The translations under genes and the position numbers were made by a program. Shown here one piece after another: positions 26,840-35,089 of a DNA stretch of 38,716 nucleotides; position 1 is the first letter of the stretch; every line of letters begins with the position of its first letter. The stretch lies in assembly GCA_947379865.1 (NCBI GenBank), contig CANCOY010000022.1:1-38716 (forward strand). Reading direction: 5' to 3'. The notes beneath the pieces were generated by a model, which saw only the letters and a list, made by a program, of their open reading frames with translations, ran no database searches and was not told the DNA's origin. This stretch comes from Acetobacteraceae bacterium (lineage in GTDB: Bacteria > Pseudomonadota > Alphaproteobacteria > Zavarziniales > Zavarziniaceae).

Positions 26840-26851
26840 CCCAAGGATTGA

Positions 26852-26921
26852 TGCGTCAGGCCTGGCCTGACGCAGATTGCGCAACGAACGGCGCTGCCCC
26901 CGGGCAGCGCCGTTTTTGTTT
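26852..26921 (+). terminator. Double hairpin terminator after the first RND gene
   Basis: A first hairpin has 11-bp arms, TGCGTCAGGCC (26852-26862) and its complement (26864-26874), with almost no spacer. A second has 12-bp arms (26888-26899 and 26902-26913) followed by a TTTTGTTT tract. The second is a standard intrinsic terminator, so the two RND genes probably have separate transcripts or graded read-through. Confidence 0.8.
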
Positions 26922-27064
26922 GGGAAGGCGGTTTTCCAGTCCTGTGGGACTGATCCCTCTGGCCCATGCGACGCGCTGCCGCTTGATCCGCAGCGCACAT
27001 GGGGTTACCAGTTAACGCAATGGCGCCCGGCAGAGGGCGCTGCCTTCGGGGAGAGGCGTCCAAA

Positions 27065-29593
27065 ATGCAGATAGCAGAGCAACGTTCAGCCTTCATGATG
27101 AAGGTTGAGACCATCGTCTTCAGCCTGCGGGTCTACATCCTGGCATTCCTGTTTGGGCTCACGCTCGTGATGGGCTTCTATGCCTCGAAGCTGCACCTCG
27201 ATGCCGGCTTCCAGAAGATGCTGCCGATCGGTCACGAGTACATCGAGACTTTTGAGCAATATCAGGAAAGCCAGTTTGCCGGCGGCAACCGCATCCTGAT
27301 CGTGCTGCAGTCCAAGCCGAAGGCTGATGGAACGCCGGGCTATATCTTCACGCCCGAGTTCCTCGTCAAGCTCAAGGACGCGACGGACGATCTCTTCTTC
27401 ATCCCCGGTGTTTCGCGCGGCACGGTGACCTCGCTCTGGACCGGCAACACCCGCTTCTTCCAGATCACCGAAGACGGCATTGCGTCGGGTGACGTGATCC
27501 CCGGCAACTTCAAGGCGACAGACGATTCGCTCGAGAAGACCCAGGCCAAGATGGAGCTGGTGCGCTCCAATTCGATCAAGGCCAACCTGCGCGGCCGCCT
27601 TGTGTCCAATGATTTCTCAGCGGCCATGATCACGGCTGATCTGCAGGACGTGGACCCCAATGCACCCGACAAGCTCGACCCCAGCGCCCGGCTCGACTAT
27701 TTCAAGGTCGCCAAGCTGCTGGAGAGCAACCTGCGCGAAAAGTATAATTCCGACACCATCTCTGTCCGGATCATCGGCTTTGCCAAGCTGGTTGGCGACA
27801 TCGCCGACGGCGCCCGCTCGGTGGTTGAATTCTTCATCGTCGCCTTCTTCCTGACGGTGCTGATGGTCTACCTCTATTGCCGCTCGGTGACGCTGACGAT
27901 CGTGACGCTGTCCTCGTCGCTCTGCTCGCTGATCTGGCAATTCGGCTTGCTCAACATTCTGGGCTTTGGCCTTGACCCGCTCGCCATCCTGGTGCCGTTC
28001 CTGGTGTTCGCCATTGGCGTTTCCCATGGTGTGCAGCAGCTGAACATGATCGGCGCCGAAATCGCGGCAGGACGCACCAAGGAAGAGGCCGCGCGCCTGA
28101 CCTTCAGCTTCCTGCTGCTGCCGGGCATGGTGGCGCTGGCGACGTGTCTGGCGGGCTTCGGCACGCTCTACATCATTCCCATCGGCATGATCCGCGAGCT
28201 GGCCATCACCGCCTCCATCGGCGTCGGTCTCAAGATCGTCTCGAACCTTGTGATGCTGCCGCTGCTTGCCTCGTTCCTCGCCCCGTCGGGCGAATACGCC
28301 CGCAAGGTGCAGGAGGCCATGGCAAGCCGCGAGCGGTTCTGGCCCTATATCGCCCAGATCGCCTCGCCCCGTAATTCGTTCAAGATGATCGGCTTCTGCA
28401 TCGTCCTTGGCATCTTCGGCTCCTACATCTCCCACGGTGCCAAGGTCCTTGAACCCTTTGCGGTGGAAAATCCCAAGGGCTTCTTCCAGACCCTGGCGAC
28501 CAATGCCTATCGGGGCATCCAGATCGGTGACGTGCAGAAGGCCGGCGCAGCCGAGTTGAAGGCCAACAGCGCCTACAACATGGACAGCGAGTACATCGTT
28601 GATAACTTCAACCTTGGCCTGAACGTGCTGACCACCGTGATCGAAACGCCAGAGGGCGCCTGTATCGATTATGCCGTGATGAGCATGATCGACCGCTTCC
28701 AGTGGCACATGGCCAATGTCGAGGGGGTCCAGACGGCGGTTGGTCTGCCGCTGGTTTCCAAGAACATCACGGCCCTGTGGCGCGAAGGCAATCTGAAGTG
28801 GCGTGCGCTGCCGCGTGACTCCCACGTGCTGTCCCAGTCGGTGGGCATCGTCGAGACATCATCGGGCCTTCTGAACCAGAAGTGCACGCTGCTGCCGCTG
28901 ATGATCTTCACCAAGGACACCAAGGCCGAGACCGTCAGCCGCGCCGTTGCGGCGGTGAAGGCGTTCCGGTCGATGCCTGAGAACCAGGTGCCGGGTGTCA
29001 CGATCCGTCTTGCCATGGGCAATGTCGGCATTGTTGCGGCCACCAACGAGGTGGTGAAGGCGTCCGAGATCCCCATGCTGCTCTACGTCTATGCGGTGGT
29101 GATCACGCTGGTGCTGCTGACCTATCGCGAGTGGCGCGGATCTTTGTGCTGTGTGCTGCCGCTGCTGCTGTCGACCATAATCGGCAACATGTTCCTGACG
29201 CTTGCGGGCATTGGTCTGAAGATTTCGACCCTGCCGGTGCTGGCCATCGCCGTGGGTATTGGCGTTGACTATGGCATCTACGAGTACAACCGGATCCAGC
29301 GCTACATGGCTGCCGGCCGCAGTGCCTATGAGGCCTATCTCCAGGCCCTGAAGGACGTCGGCTCGGCCACCATGTTCACTGGCTTCACGCTTGCGGTTGG
29401 CGTCTCCACCTGGAGCTTCTCGGCGCTGAAGTTCCAGGCCGATATGGGCCTGCTGCTTACCTTCATGTTCATGATCAACATGATTGGCGCCGTTACCCTG
29501 CTGCCGGCCCTGATTGCAGCGCTGGAAGTTGTCTTCCCGCGCCGCAACCGGGTGATCGTGCCAGACGATGGCAAGCCCTATCGCGGCCACTAA
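27065..29593 (+). CDS. RND/MMPL family exporter (HAE3 type), second of tandem pair
   Basis: This 842-residue paralogue of the preceding gene has the same 12-span, two-periplasmic-domain layout. The start at 27065 is chosen because MQIAEQR aligns with MQISDQR of the first copy and both have GGGAGAGGCG just upstream. It keeps the asymmetry of the pair: GVSHG in the first half, GVDYG in the second. It lacks the Cys-bounded insertion in periplasmic domain 1 but has a longer Lys/Glu-rich stretch near 150-170 (ATDDSLEKTQAKMELV). The last 170 or so residues are almost identical to the first copy, also at the DNA level, while the periplasmic parts differ much more. The two may form a heteromeric pump or handle different substrates. 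A terminator follows. Confidence 0.88.
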   Translation: MQIAEQRSAFMMKVETIVFSLRVYILAFLFGLTLVMGFYASKLHLDAGFQKMLPIGHEYIETFEQYQESQFAGGNRILIVLQSKPKADGTPGYIFTPEFLVKLKDATDDLFFIPGVSRGTVTSLWTGNTRFFQITEDGIASGDVIPGNFKATDDSLEKTQAKMELVRSNSIKANLRGRLVSNDFSAAMITADLQDVDPNAPDKLDPSARLDYFKVAKLLESNLREKYNSDTISVRIIGFAKLVGDIADGARSVVEFFIVAFFLTVLMVYLYCRSVTLTIVTLSSSLCSLIWQFGLLNILGFGLDPLAILVPFLVFAIGVSHGVQQLNMIGAEIAAGRTKEEAARLTFSFLLLPGMVALATCLAGFGTLYIIPIGMIRELAITASIGVGLKIVSNLVMLPLLASFLAPSGEYARKVQEAMASRERFWPYIAQIASPRNSFKMIGFCIVLGIFGSYISHGAKVLEPFAVENPKGFFQTLATNAYRGIQIGDVQKAGAAELKANSAYNMDSEYIVDNFNLGLNVLTTVIETPEGACIDYAVMSMIDRFQWHMANVEGVQTAVGLPLVSKNITALWREGNLKWRALPRDSHVLSQSVGIVETSSGLLNQKCTLLPLMIFTKDTKAETVSRAVAAVKAFRSMPENQVPGVTIRLAMGNVGIVAATNEVVKASEIPMLLYVYAVVITLVLLTYREWRGSLCCVLPLLLSTIIGNMFLTLAGIGLKISTLPVLAIAVGIGVDYGIYEYNRIQRYMAAGRSAYEAYLQALKDVGSATMFTGFTLAVGVSTWSFSALKFQADMGLLLTFMFMINMIGAVTLLPALIAALEVVFPRRNRVIVPDDGKPYRGH

Positions 29594-29629
29594 GGCCGCC
29601 GATAACCGCTCCAGCGGTTGCAACAGATC

Positions 29630-29665
29630 ATGCCGCCCCGGGAAACCGGGGCGGCATTTTCATTT
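29630..29665 (+). terminator. Rho-independent terminator after the second RND gene
   Basis: A perfect 12-bp stem (ATGCCGCCCCGG, 29630-29641; complement 29646-29657) with a GAAA tetraloop is followed by TTTCATTT. It lies 36 bases past the stop codon. On the other strand the converging amidotransferase gene ends 24 bases away, but no T tract follows in that direction. Confidence 0.88.
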
Positions 29666-29681
29666 CAGCGGGCTGTGTTGT

Positions 29682-30410
29682 TCAGCGCCCTGCCAGGGCC
29701 AGCCAGCGCTGTGTGACACTGCGGGTAAAGCGCGCCTGCGCGGCCTGATGGCGGCGCAATTCGTCCTCGAAGCGCTCAAAGAACCCGGCCTCCCGGGCAA
29801 CGGCCCGGTCACCCCAGGTCCGAACCCAACCGCGCGCGATATCAGGTGTCGTTTCAGGGTGAAACTGGAAACCATAGGTGGCCGTGCCAACCCTGAAGGC
29901 CTGGGTCGGCGTGAAGTCGCCGGTGAACAGCAGGTCGGCGCCGTCGGGAAGGTCGATGGTATCCTCATGCCACTGCATCAGGTGCTGCTCGGGTGCCAGA
30001 CCTGCCAGCACGGGATCGTTCACCCCTGCCGGCGTCATGCGGATGGACACGAAGCCGATCTCGACGTCGGCTGCCTTGCGCACCCGGCCGCCAAAGGCCC
30101 TGGCAATCAACTGGGCGCCAAGGCAGATGCCCAGCACTGGCCGATCCGCCTCACCATAGGCGCGGATCAGGTCGATCACGCCGGGTATCCAGGGATGGTT
30201 CGCGTCGTCATTGGCACTCATCGGCCCGCCCAGCACCACAAGGGCATCATGACTGGTGCCCTGTGGCATAGGGGTGCCGCCAAGGGGGCGGCTGCTTGAA
30301 TAGCCGGTGAGGGGGGCCACCACATCAAAGAAACCGCCCGCCTCGATGATGGCATCACCCACCAGTCCCGCAGGGGAAATCAGGTCATTCATGATTACAA
30401 GGACGTTCAT
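29682..30410 (-). CDS. Class I glutamine amidotransferase (GMP synthase-like GATase domain)
   Basis: This 242-residue stand-alone amidotransferase of COG0518 type has the nucleophile elbow VLGICLGAQ (Cys96), the oxyanion segment LVVLGGPMSA (57-66) and the catalytic His184/Glu186 in FQFHPE. It hydrolyses glutamine or a gamma-glutamyl amide. With no synthetase domain fused or adjacent, its acceptor is unknown. A role in hydrolysing gamma-glutamyl amines made by a PuuA-like ligase is possible but unproven; that activity is usually a peptidase C26 enzyme (PuuD), which this is not. Two DUF1194 genes lie upstream on the same strand, 23 bases away. Confidence 0.85.
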   Translation of the reverse strand: MNVLVIMNDLISPAGLVGDAIIEAGGFFDVVAPLTGYSSSRPLGGTPMPQGTSHDALVVLGGPMSANDDANHPWIPGVIDLIRAYGEADRPVLGICLGAQLIARAFGGRVRKAADVEIGFVSIRMTPAGVNDPVLAGLAPEQHLMQWHEDTIDLPDGADLLFTGDFTPTQAFRVGTATYGFQFHPETTPDIARGWVRTWGDRAVAREAGFFERFEDELRRHQAAQARFTRSVTQRWLALAGR

Positions 30411-30433
30411 GTGCTTGCCCTAATTGTCAGCGA

Positions 30434-31204
30434 TCAGGTTCCATCTGTTGCCTGATAGGAATTGGCCCCATCCTGCAGCGCCCTTGAGACAGAGTGTAGC
30501 GTGCCAGAGTGGTCTGACAGCAAGGGAGAGCTTTCGAGTTCGCGCAGAAGCTTGGCCCGGATGGCGCGCGTGAAATCCTCATAGTCCCTGGCGCGAATAA
30601 CGAAGGCGTCGGGGCCACCCTTCACATTGTCGCGATAGAAGGCCTCAAGGTCGGGCTCCTCGTTCACGATGGCAAGGCCGTTCACGGTGATGCCGGCTGC
30701 AACCGCTGCGTCCCGCGCCGCTGCCGCTGCAGGACCGGCGCTCGTACGCCCATCTCCGGAGACATCAATGACGCGGCGTGTGGCGGGTGGAGCCTCGGCG
30801 AACATCGCGGCTGCGGCAAGCAGACCGGCGCCAAGGCCCGTGCCGCCGCCATCGATCAGGCGGGGCAGGTCGGCCAGTTCTGCCGAGAGTGCTGGCAGAT
30901 CAGCGGCGCGCACAGTGGTCCAAACCAGGTTTGCCACCTGACGGTCCGGATTGGCCCATTCAACAATGGCAACCGCAACGGCGCCCCGGGGGCCACGGCT
31001 GATGGCGGCCTCGACCTCAGGGTCGGCAAAGGCTGCGGCAAGGCCCTGTGTCTGCAGATAGAATTCGTCAGCCGACACCGATGACGAGGAGTCGATGGCA
31101 AGCACCAGGGCCACATCGACGGTGGCAGCCTCGGCCTCGACCGGGCCGGGGTTCATGCATGCCAACACGCCCACCAGCGCCGCGACAACCCGGCAATGCC
31201 ACAT
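30434..31204 (-). CDS. DUF1194 protein, secreted von Willebrand A-like (copy 1)
   Basis: This 256-residue protein has an N-terminal signal sequence (hydrophobic to about residue 20, with Cys16 in a poor lipobox) and a vWA-like DUF1194 domain. The MIDAS-type metal motif is LAIDSSSSVSADEF near 34-47, followed by EWANPDRQ, a Gly-rich GGGTGLGAGLL loop, VIDVSGDGRTSAG, ITVNGLAIVNEEPDL and YRDNVKGGPDAFVIRARDYEDF. It is probably periplasmic and may mediate metal-dependent protein contacts. The function of DUF1194 is unknown. It lies six bases after the paralogous gene, so they form a tandem duplication in one transcript. Confidence 0.8.
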   Translation of the reverse strand: MWHCRVVAALVGVLACMNPGPVEAEAATVDVALVLAIDSSSSVSADEFYLQTQGLAAAFADPEVEAAISRGPRGAVAVAIVEWANPDRQVANLVWTTVRAADLPALSAELADLPRLIDGGGTGLGAGLLAAAAMFAEAPPATRRVIDVSGDGRTSAGPAAAAARDAAVAAGITVNGLAIVNEEPDLEAFYRDNVKGGPDAFVIRARDYEDFTRAIRAKLLRELESSPLLSDHSGTLHSVSRALQDGANSYQATDGT

Positions 31205-31210
31205 GGCAGC

Positions 31211-31957
31211 CTACTCCTTGCTGGCAAGATGGCGGATTGGGGCGCTATCGGTTCCAAGGAAGCTGCCATCAATTTCACGCAGCAGCTTGGCCAGTATCCC
31301 GGCGGCAAAGCCCTTGTAGTCGGCAACTTCCATGGCGAATGAGCCTGGGCCGCCGATGACCTTTTCGCGGTAATAGGCCGGCAGGTCCGGCACGTCGGAA
31401 GCAATGGCAAGGCCGTTGATGACAATGCCTGCCGCCACTGCCTCATCGCGGGCCTCGATCACCGGGCGCCCATCTGAGTTACGACCGTCGCCCGCGATGT
31501 CGATGATCTCTCGCTCTGCCGAGACAGGCGCACGAGCGAGCAGGGCCCGGCCGCTGTCCATGGCACCCGACAGCGAGGTGACCCCACCAGAGACACGGCG
31601 GGGTGCTGTTGCCAGGGTCTGGGCGAAATCGATGGCGTCGCCTTCACTGCGGATGACATGCCAGTCCACACTGACTGCAGTTGCGTCATAGGCAGCCCAT
31701 TCCAGCACAGCAACGGCAATGGCCTGGTGGGATCCATGGGCAATGGCGGCCAGCAAACGGGGATCGGCAAAGGCGGCGGAGAGGCCGGCAATCTGAAGGG
31801 TGTAGTTACGCTCGTTGACGCTGGTCGAACTGTCCACCGCAAGGACCAGATTGAGGTCCACGTCGGCCGCCCGTGCCAGCCCTGACTGGCCAAAGGCGCC
31901 AAGCATCAGACCAAGGAGCACGATGAAGCGCGTCTGAAGGAGAAAATTAACCGACAC
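31211..31957 (-). CDS. DUF1194 protein, secreted von Willebrand A-like (copy 2)
   Basis: The GTG at 31957, with AAGGA six bases upstream, gives 248 residues. A signal peptide (hydrophobic about 8-24, cleavage near ARA) is followed by a DUF1194 domain: LAVDSSTSVNERNY (MIDAS), LEWAAYDATAVSVDW, GGVTSLSGAMDSG, IIDIAGDGRNSDGRP, IVINGLAIASDVPDLPAYYREKVIGGPGSF. It aligns over its whole length with the downstream copy but has diverged widely, so the duplication is not recent. It starts the minus-strand unit and faces a plus-strand hypothetical gene 58 bases away. Confidence 0.8.
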   Translation of the reverse strand: MSVNFLLQTRFIVLLGLMLGAFGQSGLARAADVDLNLVLAVDSSTSVNERNYTLQIAGLSAAFADPRLLAAIAHGSHQAIAVAVLEWAAYDATAVSVDWHVIRSEGDAIDFAQTLATAPRRVSGGVTSLSGAMDSGRALLARAPVSAEREIIDIAGDGRNSDGRPVIEARDEAVAAGIVINGLAIASDVPDLPAYYREKVIGGPGSFAMEVADYKGFAAGILAKLLREIDGSFLGTDSAPIRHLASKE

Positions 31958-32015
31958 CTGTGATCCTTAACCCCAGCCGGCCTTCCCTGTCGAGGCCTCG
32001 TTGGAGGGTAGTCCC

Positions 32016-32636
32016 ATGGGCACAGAGGGCGAAATCGCGCCGCAGGAACTGTTTCAGGTTTTCCGCGAGACCATTATCCGCTGGTTGGACCGGGCCCGCC
32101 ACCTGACGCCGGGTGAAGGCTTCGAACTGGGCGCCCTGGTCAGCCGGCTGGAGAGGGAATTACTGGCTGAGGAAGGTGGCGATCTTGTGGCGCGGCGGAT
32201 GGCGCTGATCGGGGAGGTTCAATTGAGCCTTGCCGATGTTCACGCGCCCGAGGCCCTGATTGCGGCTGCTGGCCATCTGAAGGGACGCACTCCCGCCTTG
32301 GTCGCCCCAGCAAGGGGGGCGACACTTCGTTCCTCTGTGGTGGATTTTCCAGTGTTTGAGGCGCCCGGGCCGAAATTCGGGATCCTGGCGCCAGAGGTTC
32401 CGCCCCCCACCAATGGTGGGGAAGCTGCCGATGCCAATCCAGCCCATCCGCCCCGGGGGGAACGGCTGCGGGTCCTGCCTTCGGGAAGCCAGCAGGCGGG
32501 CCCTCTGGCCGAACCCTGGAAACGGGTCCCGTTGAAGCGTCTGGCCCGGGCGGTACCCTCAGCACGCATGGTGGTTGATCCGATTGACCAGCCCGGGCCG
32601 TCGTTTGACTCGTCCGACTTCAATTCAAAGCAATGA
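32016..32636 (+). CDS. Hypothetical protein with proline-rich C-terminal half
   Basis: The ATG at 32016 has GGAGGG 7 bases upstream and gives 206 residues. The first 90 are predicted helical and acidic (LFQVFRETIIRWLDRARHL... LVSRLERELLAEEGGDLV). The rest is Pro/Gly/Ala-rich and probably disordered. There is no signal peptide, membrane segment or recognised domain. Its last 17 bases overlap the 3' end of the convergent methyltransferase gene. It is divergent from the DUF1194 unit. Confidence 0.55.
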   Translation: MGTEGEIAPQELFQVFRETIIRWLDRARHLTPGEGFELGALVSRLERELLAEEGGDLVARRMALIGEVQLSLADVHAPEALIAAAGHLKGRTPALVAPARGATLRSSVVDFPVFEAPGPKFGILAPEVPPPTNGGEAADANPAHPPRGERLRVLPSGSQQAGPLAEPWKRVPLKRLARAVPSARMVVDPIDQPGPSFDSSDFNSKQ

Positions 32637-33807
32637 CCTGCCATTTCAGATAGGCGGATTCGGGCAGCCAGGGGTGGGTTGGGTGATCAGGCCCCGCACC
32701 GCCTGTGGCGATGATGCGGCCTTCACGCCCGGCGGCCTGAAGGCCCCGGCGCACTTCATCGGCAAAGCCCTCTACCGGCACGTGATGGGAGCAGGAGGCG
32801 ATGAACAGGAAGCCCCCACGCGAGACCAGGGGTGCTGCCAGCCGCGCCAGCTTGCGATAGCCTTTGATACCTGAGGCCAATTCCTTGGCCCGCTTCACAA
32901 AGCTGGGCGGGTCCACCACCACCACATCAAAGCGTGCGTTCTCGGCCGCCAGGGCCTCAAGGCGCGTGAAGGCGTCATCGCTGGCAAAGGTCATCCGGCC
33001 GGTCACGCCATTGGCCTCGGCACTGGCCCTGGCCAAAGTGATGGCGCTGTCAGACCGGTCGATGGCAGTCACATGGGTCGCCCCGGCGACCGCCGCCTGC
33101 ACGCCAAAGGCGCCGGTGTGGCAGTACATGTCGAGCATGGTGCCGCCACGGGCAAGCAGGGCCATGAAGTGGCGCGCCGGGCCAAGATCAAAGAAAAAGC
33201 CGGTTTTCTGTCCGCCCAGGGGCTCGGCAACGAAAGTCGTGCCATTTTCCTGAAGGGTTACCGTATCGGCCGCCGTACCCTTGGCGATGGTCACCTCAAG
33301 GGGCAGACCTTCGAGTGTACGGATGGAGGAATCATTGCGCAGGATCACGGTCCTCGGCGCCAGAACCTCGTCGAGGGCGGCCAGCCAGAGAGGCTGCAGG
33401 CGCTCCATGCCCGCCGTGTTCACCTGCACCACCAGAACATCGCCATAGCGGTCGATCACAAGGCCGGGCAGGCCATCGGCCTCGGCGTGGACAAGGCGAT
33501 AGTGGGGGGTGGGGAACAGCTTTTCCCGCAAGGAGAGGGCGGCGCGCAGGCGCGTTTCAAAGAATGTCTCGTCGATGGGGCGCTCGTCGCGGCAGAGCAG
33601 GCGCGCCGCAATCAGCGAATTCATGTTGAACATCGCCGTGCCAAAGACCTTGCCGTCGGTCCTCAGCAGGCGGACGAGGCTGCCGGGCGGCAAGGCCTTT
33701 GCCGATGCGTCGATGGCCAGTTCGTTGGAAAAGGCCCAGGGGTGCCCAAGGGCGACGCGCTTGTCACGGCCGGGCTGAAGGCGAAGAGAGGGAAGGTCTG
33801 AGATCAT
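32620..33807 (-). CDS. Class I SAM-dependent rRNA methyltransferase (RlmI-like)
   Basis: From the ATG at 33807 the product is 395 residues, the usual size of RlmI-type 23S rRNA m5C methyltransferases. An N-terminal PUA domain (LRLQPGRDKRVALGHPWAFSNEL, about 8-80) binds RNA. The catalytic Rossmann domain has the SAM motif MLDMYCHTGAFGVQAA (about 228-243), the DPPSF motif in VVVDPPSFVKRA and the catalytic cysteine in FIASCSHHV. The specific RNA base is inferred from the family. The frame extends to 33882 without conserved sequence. It lies about 85 bases downstream of the phosphotransferase gene on the same strand. Confidence 0.88.
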   Translation of the reverse strand: MISDLPSLRLQPGRDKRVALGHPWAFSNELAIDASAKALPPGSLVRLLRTDGKVFGTAMFNMNSLIAARLLCRDERPIDETFFETRLRAALSLREKLFPTPHYRLVHAEADGLPGLVIDRYGDVLVVQVNTAGMERLQPLWLAALDEVLAPRTVILRNDSSIRTLEGLPLEVTIAKGTAADTVTLQENGTTFVAEPLGGQKTGFFFDLGPARHFMALLARGGTMLDMYCHTGAFGVQAAVAGATHVTAIDRSDSAITLARASAEANGVTGRMTFASDDAFTRLEALAAENARFDVVVVDPPSFVKRAKELASGIKGYRKLARLAAPLVSRGGFLFIASCSHHVPVEGFADEVRRGLQAAGREGRIIATGGAGPDHPTHPWLPESAYLKWQVIALN

Positions 33808-33891
33808 GGGCGCAGAGTGGGCATGGACGGCGACGGCTTGCAAGCCGCACGTCCGTTCCATAGCGGCAACAGGCCCCGCCAAGGGGCCGCG

Positions 33892-35052
33892 TCAGGCGTC
33901 AAACAGCGCCAGTGTCTCAAGGTCGTCCATAGCGGCGGCGATCCGCTCGATCATGGCAAGGGACATGTCCTCTGGCTGCATGTCGGGCAGGGCCTCGTCG
34001 TGGCGCAGGGTGATGGTCCACATGGCCAGTGCCGGCAACATCTGATGACGATAGGCCTGCCAGGCCTCGGCAAAGGATACAGCCGTGCCGGACCGTTCGG
34101 ACAGGCGGTCGGCATAGAGTGCCACAAGATCCTTTTCCCACTTCCGGCGGTCCTCCGGCAGCAGCGCTGTGGCCAGCGTATAGGACAGGTCGCGCGCCCA
34201 ATGGCCGATGCCCATCATCTGCCAGTCTGTCAGCCCCATGGTGCCGCTGCCGGTCTGATACCAGTTCCCGATATGGACATCGGAATGAATGATGGTCCGT
34301 GTTGCCCCGCGATGCAGGTCGAGCGACTGCAGGGTGGCGGGCCAGATCCTGTCGACGGCACGCAGCAGGCGATCGGGCACACGTGACCCGGCATCCAACA
34401 GGCCGACCTCGGTATATTTCGCCAGATTGGCCATCTTGCCAAAGGCGTTGAATTGCAGGGCGAAGGAGGGAATCGAGCGCTCATGCGGCACACGCTGCCC
34501 GTCGGCCAGAAAGCGGGCATGCAGACTGGCCAGAAGCCCCACCATATCCTCCGCCATTTCGCGGCTCACAAGGAAGCGATAATCGGCAAAACGGGCGCCC
34601 TTGGTTACAACAAGATCTTCCATGGCATGAATGGTGGCATAGGTCTCGGGCGAGACGGTCGAGGCATAGCAGCGGGGTGCCTCGATCTCTACCAGCGGCC
34701 GGATCGTGTTGTAGAAATAGGATTCCCTCAGGGCGACGATGCCCGACATGGTGCGCTTCTTGTAGGTCGGCAGCGTCTTGGTAAAGAGCGTTGCCGGCAG
34801 GCTGGCGGCGACACCTGCCGGATTATACTGCAGCGTGATCCGGTGGCGATCGTGCGTGCCTTCACTCACAGCCGCCACGGAAAACCCCATGACCTCCGCA
34901 GACGGGATATTGCGGCAGACCACGTCGGTCAGCCAATCGCATGTCAGTGCCTCGACATTGGGCACATTGTCCCCAAGCCGCAGCGCCTTTGCGCCCTGTG
35001 ACGCCTCGGCCGCCATGGCCCTGGCGAGTGCCGTCCCATCCCTGTCAGTCAT
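33892..35052 (-). CDS. Aminoglycoside-phosphotransferase-fold kinase (phosphotransferase family)
   Basis: This 386-residue protein has the APH/choline-kinase catalytic loop IIHSDVHIGNWY (about 254-265; Asp258 as base, Asn263) and the metal-binding aspartate in GLTDWQMMGIG (Asp276). The N-lobe contains LFTKTLP, with the ATP-binding Lys near 92. It belongs to the broad phosphotransferase/EcKinase-like group found near acyl-CoA metabolism genes, whose substrates are mostly unknown. It lies 37 bases downstream of the acyl-CoA synthetase and probably shares its transcript, so a role with a fatty acid, sterol or other small-molecule substrate is likelier than antibiotic resistance. Confidence 0.8.
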   Translation of the reverse strand: MTDRDGTALARAMAAEASQGAKALRLGDNVPNVEALTCDWLTDVVCRNIPSAEVMGFSVAAVSEGTHDRHRITLQYNPAGVAASLPATLFTKTLPTYKKRTMSGIVALRESYFYNTIRPLVEIEAPRCYASTVSPETYATIHAMEDLVVTKGARFADYRFLVSREMAEDMVGLLASLHARFLADGQRVPHERSIPSFALQFNAFGKMANLAKYTEVGLLDAGSRVPDRLLRAVDRIWPATLQSLDLHRGATRTIIHSDVHIGNWYQTGSGTMGLTDWQMMGIGHWARDLSYTLATALLPEDRRKWEKDLVALYADRLSERSGTAVSFAEAWQAYRHQMLPALAMWTITLRHDEALPDMQPEDMSLAMIERIAAAMDDLETLALFDA

Positions 35053-35089
35053 GCTTCAATTCTACTCCAGCCATGGGTACCAGGCGCGA

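Noticed and set aside
24284..29593. Hopanoid transporter HpnN as identity for the RND pair
   Set aside because: Size is similar, but no hpn or squalene-hopene cyclase gene is in the window and nothing in the sequence is specific to HpnN.
33892..35052. Aminoglycoside resistance gene
   Set aside because: The kinase fold is shared, but the linkage to acyl-CoA synthetase and the length fit the general phosphotransferase group of unknown substrate.
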